Positions 17,579 through 26,118 of a stretch of 64,000 nt of DNA are shown piece after piece. How positions within the stretch are numbered: the stretch's first letter is position 1; each line of letters begins with the position of its first letter. Made by a program: the position numbers and the translations under genes. The notes beneath the pieces are model-generated. The model saw nothing but the letters and a program-made list of their open reading frames with translations, made no database searches and was not told where the DNA came from. Source of the stretch: an uncultured Gemmatimonadota bacterium. Its GTDB lineage: Bacteria; Gemmatimonadota; Gemmatimonadetes; Gemmatimonadales; Gemmatimonadaceae. The stretch spans positions 1 to 64,000 of the forward strand of contig CAIRYG010000011.1 of the NCBI GenBank assembly GCA_903882745.1. The letters run 5' to 3'.

Positions 17579-19678
17579 CTAGTACATCACCAACGCCGCA
17601 GCCCGCTTCGCCCGCGTCAGCGCCACATACAGCAGCTTGCGCTCATTGACGGTCTTCTCTGGGGCTTCGAGAAACCCGACCGGCGCCAGCACCAGCACCA
17701 GCACCTGATCGAACTCGAGGCCTTTTGCGCGGTGCATGGTCGAGAAGCGCACCGCCGCCGAATCCGAGCTATCACGTTTGTTCGCCTCAACGACATGCGT
17801 ACTGATGCCGGCCTCGCTGAATATCTTCGCAGCGCTATCACGCACCGCTCGGCTGTGAGCTATGACACAGGTCGTTATCGGCGGAGAGCCGGCGGGGGAC
17901 GCCCACGCCGTGACAATCTCCCGAGCACGCATCAATGCGGTGTCCAAGTTCGATTCAGTCACTACCACCGGCACTCCGCCGTGTGACAGCGACTTATACC
18001 GGCGTGTCTCATCGTGACCATCATCAAGGTCATCGACCTCACATCCCTCCAGTAGCGCAACCGCCTGACGGCGGATTTCCTCCGTCGTGCGGTAGTTCAG
18101 GTACAGCTTTCTTGACCGCCCACGTATCTCAATGCCGCAGCGGCTCATCGCGGCCCGATTGCGACTGTAGATCCGCTGGTGCCCGTCGCCGACAAAGAAG
18201 AGGTCGTTACTCGCTGCAGGTACAATGGCTCGCAGAAGTCGTAGCGCCTGCGGCCCGAAGTCCTGCGTCTCGTCGACGACGACTGCGCTGTATGCCCCCT
18301 CCACGCCAGCGCGGTTCTGCGAAAGCAACGCCGCCGCATCCCGGTAGGCGTCATCCACTTCCTTGAGTTTGCGGCTCGCGAGTTGCGCGCGATACTCCTC
18401 AAACACGGGCCACACCGCATCGCGCTTGCTGCGCGTCAGCTGGACGCCCCGCCCTGCGCGCCGCGCTGCCCTGTACTCGTCTCTGGACGTCACGCCCTGA
18501 GCCAGGATGATGGACTCAAGCTCCTGCTCGTAGAACTCGTCTGGCAGATCCAACGCCGCGTCCTTCACCGCAAGAGCATGCTGCCAGGCGTCCTGTGCCT
18601 CCTTCCGGCGGTCATAGACAATCGTGTGCTCGTACCGCTGGGACCGGAGGTAGCCGTGCACCCAGGCGTCGAGGTTGCGCACCTCGATCTTCTTCATCGT
18701 CGCCGACGAACAGAACGAGCTGAGGTTGTCCTCGATATCGAACGCGAGATTCCGCGTGAATGTCGTGAAGAGGACCTTCTGCCCCTCAGGCGTCCGATTC
18801 TCGGCCAGCCACTTGGCGCGATGCATGGCCAGCACAGTCTTGCCGGTACCGGCACCGCCCAGCACCCGCACGGGGCCGTTGCGGTCGCCAGCGGCAAGCT
18901 GCCGCTGGCTGGGGTGCAAGAACACGCGCCACTGCGCCAACGGCGCATTCATGATCGCGGTCAACTCTTCGTCCCCGTCCACAACCACAAACCGCGCCTG
19001 CGATTCGGGGGTCTCCAGTGAGCCCGAGAAGTCCGTCACATCCACCACGCGGTCCGTGGGCGTCTCCCGGGCTTTCAGGACTTGCTCTACCGAGTCGCCG
19101 GCTGCCACGAGGAAGAGTCCTTCAAACGCCTCAACCGGCAGGGATGATTCAAGGCGATCGAGGTCTTCTTCGGACCTGACGGTCCTGATGCGCTCGACCA
19201 GTTCTTCTGGCGCCCCGAGACTCATGAGTTCGTGGTCGCTCAACGCTCCGAATAGCGGAGGCGTTGGCGGCGGTGCCTTGGACGCGTTCCTGGGAGCAGC
19301 CTGGACGGCGTCTTCCACCACCTCCTGCAGCACCACCACCTGCATCGCACCTGTCACCGGGTTGATCGCGAGCTTCCGGTTTTCCGCCCACCGGTAGGCG
19401 TCCTGGTGGTTCGCTACGTACAGCAACACGTACACGTCGCCCTTGCTGGGCTTGAATACGACACCGCGCCAATCCTGATCGATGCGCACCGACCTGAGAT
19501 TCGGGTCGCGCGCTGCCTTGATCTTCTCGTAGTTGATGGCTGATGACGAGGGGTCACTTTGGAACCGGATCGCCCATTTCAGCACCTTGCTGTGAATGGC
19601 CGATGGCAACTGCGCCAACGTCAGCAGGAAGTCCTGCGACAATGCCACTTTCGGCTTCAAGCCTACTGCCTCGCTCAT
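17579..19678 (-). CDS. UvrD/Rep-type helicase with N-terminal RelE/ParE-like domain
   Basis: The 699-residue protein is last in the defence operon. Residues about 10-115 have the RelE/HigB pattern: FLLTLAQLPSAIHSKVLKWA, then LRSVRIDQDWRGVVF, YVLLYVANHQDAYRWAENRK (Arg-Ser-Val-Arg and His-x-x-Ala-Tyr-x-Trp-Ala are typical of that fold). After a linker the superfamily-1 helicase begins, with Walker A GGAGTGKT at 274-281, VVDETQDFGPQALRLLRA in the middle, GDGHQRIYSRN, LNYRTTEEIR, and STMHRAKGLEFDQVLVL followed by YVALTRAKRA. Its ATG overlaps the stop of the upstream helicase-nuclease gene (ATGA). A role in processing or sensing foreign DNA is inferred; whether the RelE-like part is an active RNase is unknown, as no antitoxin gene is nearby. 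Confidence 0.85.
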   Translation of the reverse strand: MSEAVGLKPKVALSQDFLLTLAQLPSAIHSKVLKWAIRFQSDPSSSAINYEKIKAARDPNLRSVRIDQDWRGVVFKPSKGDVYVLLYVANHQDAYRWAENRKLAINPVTGAMQVVVLQEVVEDAVQAAPRNASKAPPPTPPLFGALSDHELMSLGAPEELVERIRTVRSEEDLDRLESSLPVEAFEGLFLVAAGDSVEQVLKARETPTDRVVDVTDFSGSLETPESQARFVVVDGDEELTAIMNAPLAQWRVFLHPSQRQLAAGDRNGPVRVLGGAGTGKTVLAMHRAKWLAENRTPEGQKVLFTTFTRNLAFDIEDNLSSFCSSATMKKIEVRNLDAWVHGYLRSQRYEHTIVYDRRKEAQDAWQHALAVKDAALDLPDEFYEQELESIILAQGVTSRDEYRAARRAGRGVQLTRSKRDAVWPVFEEYRAQLASRKLKEVDDAYRDAAALLSQNRAGVEGAYSAVVVDETQDFGPQALRLLRAIVPAASNDLFFVGDGHQRIYSRNRAAMSRCGIEIRGRSRKLYLNYRTTEEIRRQAVALLEGCEVDDLDDGHDETRRYKSLSHGGVPVVVTESNLDTALMRAREIVTAWASPAGSPPITTCVIAHSRAVRDSAAKIFSEAGISTHVVEANKRDSSDSAAVRFSTMHRAKGLEFDQVLVLVLAPVGFLEAPEKTVNERKLLYVALTRAKRAAALVMY

Positions 19679-22600
19679 GACGATGCTCCCTTCTCAAGGT
19701 CAAGCTGGGCGCGCACTGAATCGGCCCAACCCTCTGACGCTTCAATCGCCTTCCATCCGGCCGCCACCCACACGGGCTCGTACTCCGACTGTGACTCGAG
19801 AAGGACAGCCACCTTTGCTGCGGGCCAGGCCAGCTCCGCTTCCGCAACCACTTGATGTCGCCCGTCCGCATGCTCGTAGCCCACCACCGGGGGCTCCGCC
19901 CCAGCTGCTTCCAGCGATACCAGGCCCGCCCTCACCGAGGCCACCGCGAGCTCGAGCGCGGCCGCCCAGGCCGCCGCCTCGGCTGACCCCGTCCCAGCCG
20001 TTGCTTCAGAAGGATGCGTCGCAGGCGAGAGCAACTCGCAGTCCCCACCGTCTATCCCCTCCCGCGTGGCCAGCAGGAAACCCGGCAAGACCTGCATCGT
20101 GTTGAATAGCGCCAGCCAACGCCTCCACCGCTGATGCTGCGTCGCCTCGTCGGTCTCATTTTGGTCGTCAATCAACAGCACGCCCGGCGTCAAACTCACA
20201 TCCGGTGCCTTCACAGCGAACTGCGCCGGCCACCAGTAGGTCAACGACGGCGTCGCACCATCACGGCTAACTGCAGCCGCACTTGGCGTCGGCATGTCGT
20301 GCATCCACTCGGGCAACGCGGCCAGCAGTGTGCTCGCTTGCGTCCGTACTGCCTCGACGTCTGCCGTCCCCGGCGTGGGCACCATCAGGAACGTGGCCCA
20401 CCCGGCGTTCCGCCGCAGCTGTTCCGTTCCGGCATCACCCTGCACGCCGGGCTCCGTCGCGAGCAATCGCAGAAGCTGGGCCACCGCATTTCGGCCAAAG
20501 GCCTGCTGCTCGGCGCGTGGCATGCTCTCCGGCGCCATGGTGCCACTGTGCCTATTCATCGTGGTCAGCGGTGAGTCCAGGTCAGTCACGACGTCCCCGT
20601 CCAACGCGGCCTTGACGTCGTCGTGTGTCACCGACCATACCCAGAAGCTGCCGCTGGATACGAGCGCGCTGCGCTTTGCCGCATCGGCGCGCATGCTGTC
20701 CTTGTGATACGCCCATCCATCGCAGAATACGGCGATCGGTCGCCTGGCCGACTTGCTCTGCGCTGGCCACAAGGTGAAGTCCGGCCGGCTCGCGATCGCC
20801 ACGCCATCCGACGGCCCCAGGTCTCGCTGGGGCTCGACCCAGTACCGCTGTGACCCGACCTCAAGAAGGAACCCAGACTTTCCGTAGACTATCTCCTGCA
20901 CCAGCTTGACCGGCGGCAGGCCATCGATTCCACCGAGCCTCCGAAGGCTCTCAATGAATCGGGCCTCCAACACCGAGTCGAAGTTCGGATTGATAAAGAT
21001 GTCCGAAATCGTCGCCACCTTCTGCAGCTGGCCGAGTGCCTCGACCAGCTCGGTCAAGACCTCGCGAGCGCGGTTGCGCGACACAAGCTCCATCTTGCGC
21101 CCTAGCCGATACTGAAAGAGGCAGCGATAGCAGCCGTCTTTCTCGGGATCCGCATTGCATCGGCAGCCGTTGATCGCCGTCAGCGCCATACGCAGCACGT
21201 CGGCCAGCGTTCCGGCATCCTGCGTCAGCAGCTGGTGCAGGTACCCCGTGCCACCGGGCACGGAGTCGTAGAGCATCACGAACTGGCGCCGCGGTCCTTC
21301 GTCGTGCCCAGGTTCATCCTGCAGCACCATGCGCAAATGGTCAACTCGGCCCCCAAAACGGATCTTCAGTCCCAATTGCAGCGCTGCCATGAACGACTGG
21401 ATGACTTCCGCGTCCATTCCCGAGCGCGTGTAGGGCACGAGTATGCGGAGTGCCTCGGAGCTGAACTCGCGGTACAGGTAGAGGCAGTCGACGAGATCGG
21501 CCGGATCTTCCGACTTGCGCTTCGCGCACTCGAAGGAATGCTGTTGAACCGGTCCCTTGTCCTGATGGCGCGGCGGCGTCTGCACCTTGCCGCAATGCCG
21601 GCACAACTTGAAACCCGGCCGGGCCGTCTCCTGATCGGCAACCTTGAACGTATCGCCAGGCTTGCTGAGTTCCCCGAAGTTCACGTCACGAAACGTCACA
21701 TGTGAGATGAACTCGAAGCCAAATGGGAGCTCCGCCGTGTCCAGCCGCCACGCCTCCTTGATATCCGTAGCGGTAAAGTCGGCCAACAACTGCCTAACGT
21801 AGAACTTCGGTTCACGATCATCGGCGCTATCATCGATGCGCACCTTGGTATCGTCGCTGTTGGCAATCGCCTGCTTGAATCGCAATAACTGTCGACGTTG
21901 CGCCTGATCCGACCACATGGCGTCTCCGCAGCGAGGGCAGGCGCCCAGCGCATCCGCGTGCACCTCCAGGTTCTGCATGTGGTGGCACGATGGACAGAGG
22001 CGCCACGACTCCAACTTGGCGAGCCCCATGTTGATTTGGTCGATTTCGACACGGCGCTGGTTGGCGTAGAACCTGTTCTCCGGCGCAAACTCCGACAACG
22101 CAGAATTCGCCGGTCGTTCGTACTTGATCGCCGGCAAGGCGACATAGGCGCCGTCCCCATGATCATCGGTTCCTTTCCGGCGCCACAACACCGACTTGAG
22201 TTCGATGCCCGCCTCTGGGAATGCGTAGTTAGGAATCAGTCCCGCGTCGGTCAGCGTGTTGAGCAGTTCGCGCTGATTGATTTCCTTGACCAGTACGAGA
22301 GCCTTATCGCGCTCGCACTTGAGCTGGTCGGACTCGTTCTTTGTGGCCTCGTCCTGTGGACCCTTATTTACAGTCGCGATCTGCGCCTTGACTTGCTCTG
22401 CGCGTTTCTTGTGCAGCTTGCGCTCTTCCACCAAGCCTTCAAGCGCCTTCATCAGTCGCACGCGCAGACCATCATCATCTCCGGTTCCGCGCATGAACTG
22501 CGTTAGCCGCTCTGTGACCCGCGCGTCAATGTCCTCACCCAGCAGCTCCACGAATGCCTGCAAGAGGCGGGGTTCGTGCTTCAGCACGTGCTCGGTAAAG

Positions 22601-25600
22601 ATGTATGGAAAACGGCTAACGTCCGCTCGTTCCACCGCGTCGAGAGCCACCGACGTCTTGTCGGGCAGAGCTGTCGCGCTCGTGATGCTTCCAACCCAGT
22701 CGTCTAGACAGAACGCGAACAGCTGGCGACGCAGAACTTCCGCAGCCTTCAGGAAGATCCCTGGAGGGGTAACCTCGCCAGCCAGCATCTCGTGTACTTC
22801 TTCGAAGAAGTACAGGTCATGAGGGCTGCCGCCGTCAGCCAACGTGACGGTTATGGCATTTCCATCACGCCGGCCGGCCCGACCAATGCGCTGGAGGTAA
22901 CTCGCCTGCGTAGGAGGTACCGAACAGAGCAGGACGGAGGAGAGGTCGCCGATGTCTACGCCGAGCTCTAGCGTCGGTGTTGCGGACAGTAGGTTTTCGA
23001 ACCAAGGCTTCGGGTCCTTGCTCTTGAATCGCGTCTCCAGCGCCTCCCGCTCAGGGCGCTCGAGCAGGCCGGTGTGCTCTGACGCAATCACTCGGCGCAG
23101 ATCGCCTTTCGAGAAGCGCTCGATGAACCAACTATCCGGGACCCGGATCTTGTCGTCGTAGACCTCGGCAGTGGCATCTAAACAGGGCATCCCGCTTAGA
23201 GCATCCGCAGCGTCCGCTGGCACGGTCAACTTCCGCTTACCTTGCCCCGAACTCAGCTGTACCACTTCTGTCTGCAGCAGCAGACAGTCGGCGGAGAGCG
23301 CCAACGTGTCCCCTAGATCGCTCGGAGTGCGCACAAAGACACCGCGCGCCTCGAGGTCACTTATGGCCGCTACATAGAGCGACTCAGCCACGTCTTCGCC
23401 GAGCAGCGCCTTACGGCCAAGTGTGGCCGCCGCCCAGTGATCGAACCATGTGAACTGCCTAGGAGACGAGAGCTTGTCGAACTCGGGATGTTTCCCAAGG
23501 CTCAGCAGAACCGGCCTCGGTCCGCGATCGCCCATCGCGGGCATCCACTCGCTGCGACCGGAGAGCCTAGCCAATTCCCAGACTTTCCCGTTCGTTGCGT
23601 ACGTTGCCAACTCCGGATGCCAGACGGCGCCTCGCCGGCGCAGATGCGCAAGAAAGCCCCACACCCACTGAGCCACGTCTCCTTCGCTGAGACCAACCAC
23701 ACCGTACTGCTCACGCAGCACAGGGGCCAGGGACTTTGCCGCTTGGAGAATCAGTTCGATCGGCACGGCCAGCGTGGCCTTGCCGATACGATCGAGGTTT
23801 CGACCGCGATGGCTGAGGTAGGTGAACTCCGACACAGCCTGCCATGCGAGTCGTTTGCGGACGCGGTCTGGAAGGCGACTTTCCTTAGGAAGCGCTCCCT
23901 TGCCCAAGAGCTCATCCACCCAGTCATGCTGCCAAGTCATGTTCGGTCCAATGAACTCGGCAACCAACCGTTCAGCGGTCATCTCCAGGGGCGAGCCGAC
24001 GTCAGTGGTGATCTTCTCGAGGCCGTCAAGGAATCCTGCCCAGGAGATAGTCGGCCTTGCCAGATGATCGATGGCCTTCGCCAGCGCGGTTCGGACCGTG
24101 TTGCCGTACGTCCGGGCGCCAAAGAAGCCCGCACGGTGAGCCGCGTCCTGCACGGAGTCGGAGAAGGCGATCAATTTCTTGTCGTCATTGAACGGACTCG
24201 CCCAGCTGTGTTCGACCACCTGGGCGCCCAGCGTCGCGTTGCGAGCACCGAGCAGGAGCAACCGGTCGCGACCACCGCACGCAGGGCAGGTGGCATCGTG
24301 CCAGGTCATCGCCATCGTTCCATTGGTGCTGCTCTTGGTCCCGGTGGTTTGGAACACGGGTACGAGCGTATTGTCACCACATGCCTGGCACTGCTCGTCG
24401 GCACCTTGCAAGCTGCCACACGACGCGCACAGATGGCGGTCCACGCCATCGACATGAGGCCGCGGGACTCCGTGCCCCGGGTATAGCCGCACCGCCTCAG
24501 GTCGACGGGCAAACCACGTGTTGTAGATCTCCTCGAGCTTATCGGATGCCTTGTTGCTCGCCGGGGCAATGCGCGACAGCCATCCCGTGGTATGGCACTC
24601 ACTGCATTGAACGAGCGGAAGGTACAAAGCCCCCAGTGAGGCGCTCAGGTCCGCAGCCGACCGCAAATCAGCAGACGGCCCATCGGACGTGACTTTGGCC
24701 ACCATGCGGCGCAACTCACGCATCCAGACCTGCACGCGCAATGTCACGAGCGGACGCCCGGCGCCATCCGCTGCTCGCGCCCACGCAGCCAGCACCAGTA
24801 CGGCATCGAGGACTTCACGGATATGAGGCCTGGCCTCCGCGGGCAACGGTCCTTGCATGGACTGCTGAAGTTCTGCGAAGTCGACCACCCCGCCTTTCAT
24901 GAGCTTGAGGAGGTTCACAAACAGCAGATGGCGCTTCAGCCGCTCTCCCAGCTCAACACGCCACGCAGGGTCGCGTACGTCTGGTGGAGCGGGCTGGTCC
25001 GGAAAGAAGACCGCAAACCATGCAGCTACTGCCTCTTCGGGACGCGCATACCGCGTCGCATCGAGCACCTGCGGCAGATCCGTGCGCGGCTGCAACACGT
25101 GCTCGATGGTCGCTTCGCCAATGAACTCAGCCACAGAGAGCCGGTTCTCCGTGACTACGGAGGACGCAGGAAACGGTGAGGCAAACAACTGCCGCGCGTA
25201 CTCGCGCAGCGGCGCGGCGTCCGACGTGCCGCCCAGAGTCGCCGACGTCCCCACACAGACTACGTGGTCCTTCGGCACCTCCAGGCGAGCGCGCAACCGT
25301 CGCAATAGGAGAGCGAGATCGGTGCCCTGCGCACCGTCGAATGTGTGCAACTCATCGACCACCACGTACCGCAGCGTCGTGGGCGTATTGCGGGCCCATA
25401 GCTTCCGGTCCTTCGGCCGCAGGAGCAGGTAGTCCAGCATCTTGTAGTTGGTCAGCAACACATCGGGCGGGTTCTTGCGCAGCGTATCGCGATCTGTGAT
25501 GCACCCGTTCGACGACATCACCATGCCAGAACCCGGCTGCCCGACGTTGCCACCTACAAACAAGCCGACTCGTAGCCCCGCGAAGGCCGGCGTGCCCGCG

Positions 25601-26049
25601 ATGACCTCTGCAAAGCGACGCGCTTGGTCGGTGGCCAGCGCATTCATCGGGTAGATCACCAACGCCTTGATGCCGGGCGCCCCACCGGCCACCCCTCGCG
25701 CGCAATGGTCGAGCACTGGGTACAAGAAGCACTCTGTCTTGCCGCTGCCCGTGCCGGTGGCCACGAGCGTATTCGCCACGTCGCCACGGCTATCGAGTCG
25801 CTGCCAGGCAGCTTCCTGATGCGTGTAGCTCGGGTTCTGCGTTTCGAACCCGTCGAAGAAGCGAGTGCCCGCTGCCCCGCCCCGAAACGGCAGACCCACC
25901 TGCAGGAAGGGCCCCTTCATCCAGGCCGATTCTTTCTCAACGAACCGGCGCATCAGGCCATGGAAGAAGTCGTCTGATGGTTCAAAGCCCGTGATCAGGA
26001 ACTGCTTCAGGCCCTCTTGGATATCGCGCGCGAGCAAGGATGGGAGCAT
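19675..26049 (-). CDS. Fused DrmA-DrmB-like helicase/DUF1998 protein with Vsr/PD-(D/E)XK-like domain
   Basis: One uninterrupted frame encodes 2124 residues. A DEAD/DEAH helicase comes first: ATGTGSGKTE at about 97-106, VDELHTFDGAQGTD near 231, TSATLG near 268, and motif VI YLQRIGRAGRR near 1060. Several Cys pairs look like zinc sites (CASCG, CQACG, CPACGG; later CPSCH, CPRCG, CRHCG). The DUF1998 part is near 1590-1650, with YDSVPGGTGYLHQLL and CRCNADPEKDGCYRC. Residues about 1725-1815 (SRPDFTLWP, PIAVFCDGWAYH, WVWSVTHDDV) resemble Vsr/PD-(D/E)XK nucleases. In DISARM, DrmA (helicase) and DrmB (DUF1998) are normally two interacting proteins; here they are one chain. Phage DNA sensing and restriction is inferred. 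Starts at ATG 26049, 69 bases after the methylase stop. Confidence 0.85.
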   Translation of the reverse strand: MLPSLLARDIQEGLKQFLITGFEPSDDFFHGLMRRFVEKESAWMKGPFLQVGLPFRGGAAGTRFFDGFETQNPSYTHQEAAWQRLDSRGDVANTLVATGTGSGKTECFLYPVLDHCARGVAGGAPGIKALVIYPMNALATDQARRFAEVIAGTPAFAGLRVGLFVGGNVGQPGSGMVMSSNGCITDRDTLRKNPPDVLLTNYKMLDYLLLRPKDRKLWARNTPTTLRYVVVDELHTFDGAQGTDLALLLRRLRARLEVPKDHVVCVGTSATLGGTSDAAPLREYARQLFASPFPASSVVTENRLSVAEFIGEATIEHVLQPRTDLPQVLDATRYARPEEAVAAWFAVFFPDQPAPPDVRDPAWRVELGERLKRHLLFVNLLKLMKGGVVDFAELQQSMQGPLPAEARPHIREVLDAVLVLAAWARAADGAGRPLVTLRVQVWMRELRRMVAKVTSDGPSADLRSAADLSASLGALYLPLVQCSECHTTGWLSRIAPASNKASDKLEEIYNTWFARRPEAVRLYPGHGVPRPHVDGVDRHLCASCGSLQGADEQCQACGDNTLVPVFQTTGTKSSTNGTMAMTWHDATCPACGGRDRLLLLGARNATLGAQVVEHSWASPFNDDKKLIAFSDSVQDAAHRAGFFGARTYGNTVRTALAKAIDHLARPTISWAGFLDGLEKITTDVGSPLEMTAERLVAEFIGPNMTWQHDWVDELLGKGALPKESRLPDRVRKRLAWQAVSEFTYLSHRGRNLDRIGKATLAVPIELILQAAKSLAPVLREQYGVVGLSEGDVAQWVWGFLAHLRRRGAVWHPELATYATNGKVWELARLSGRSEWMPAMGDRGPRPVLLSLGKHPEFDKLSSPRQFTWFDHWAAATLGRKALLGEDVAESLYVAAISDLEARGVFVRTPSDLGDTLALSADCLLLQTEVVQLSSGQGKRKLTVPADAADALSGMPCLDATAEVYDDKIRVPDSWFIERFSKGDLRRVIASEHTGLLERPEREALETRFKSKDPKPWFENLLSATPTLELGVDIGDLSSVLLCSVPPTQASYLQRIGRAGRRDGNAITVTLADGGSPHDLYFFEEVHEMLAGEVTPPGIFLKAAEVLRRQLFAFCLDDWVGSITSATALPDKTSVALDAVERADVSRFPYIFTEHVLKHEPRLLQAFVELLGEDIDARVTERLTQFMRGTGDDDGLRVRLMKALEGLVEERKLHKKRAEQVKAQIATVNKGPQDEATKNESDQLKCERDKALVLVKEINQRELLNTLTDAGLIPNYAFPEAGIELKSVLWRRKGTDDHGDGAYVALPAIKYERPANSALSEFAPENRFYANQRRVEIDQINMGLAKLESWRLCPSCHHMQNLEVHADALGACPRCGDAMWSDQAQRRQLLRFKQAIANSDDTKVRIDDSADDREPKFYVRQLLADFTATDIKEAWRLDTAELPFGFEFISHVTFRDVNFGELSKPGDTFKVADQETARPGFKLCRHCGKVQTPPRHQDKGPVQQHSFECAKRKSEDPADLVDCLYLYREFSSEALRILVPYTRSGMDAEVIQSFMAALQLGLKIRFGGRVDHLRMVLQDEPGHDEGPRRQFVMLYDSVPGGTGYLHQLLTQDAGTLADVLRMALTAINGCRCNADPEKDGCYRCLFQYRLGRKMELVSRNRAREVLTELVEALGQLQKVATISDIFINPNFDSVLEARFIESLRRLGGIDGLPPVKLVQEIVYGKSGFLLEVGSQRYWVEPQRDLGPSDGVAIASRPDFTLWPAQSKSARRPIAVFCDGWAYHKDSMRADAAKRSALVSSGSFWVWSVTHDDVKAALDGDVVTDLDSPLTTMNRHSGTMAPESMPRAEQQAFGRNAVAQLLRLLATEPGVQGDAGTEQLRRNAGWATFLMVPTPGTADVEAVRTQASTLLAALPEWMHDMPTPSAAAVSRDGATPSLTYWWPAQFAVKAPDVSLTPGVLLIDDQNETDEATQHQRWRRWLALFNTMQVLPGFLLATREGIDGGDCELLSPATHPSEATAGTGSAEAAAWAAALELAVASVRAGLVSLEAAGAEPPVVGYEHADGRHQVVAEAELAWPAAKVAVLLESQSEYEPVWVAAGWKAIEASEGWADSVRAQLDLEKGASS

Positions 26050-26118
26050 GAACTACTCAACCTCTTGGTGAATCGTCAGTCAGAGTCGCGCACTCGCCAC
26101 CGCGCCGCTGCACGCCAC

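Noticed and set aside
20650-20720. HKDSMRAD in the giant helicase as a phospholipase D (DrmC-like) motif
   Set aside because: The PLD signature is H-x-K-x4-D; here His is followed directly by Lys, and a second copy is missing.
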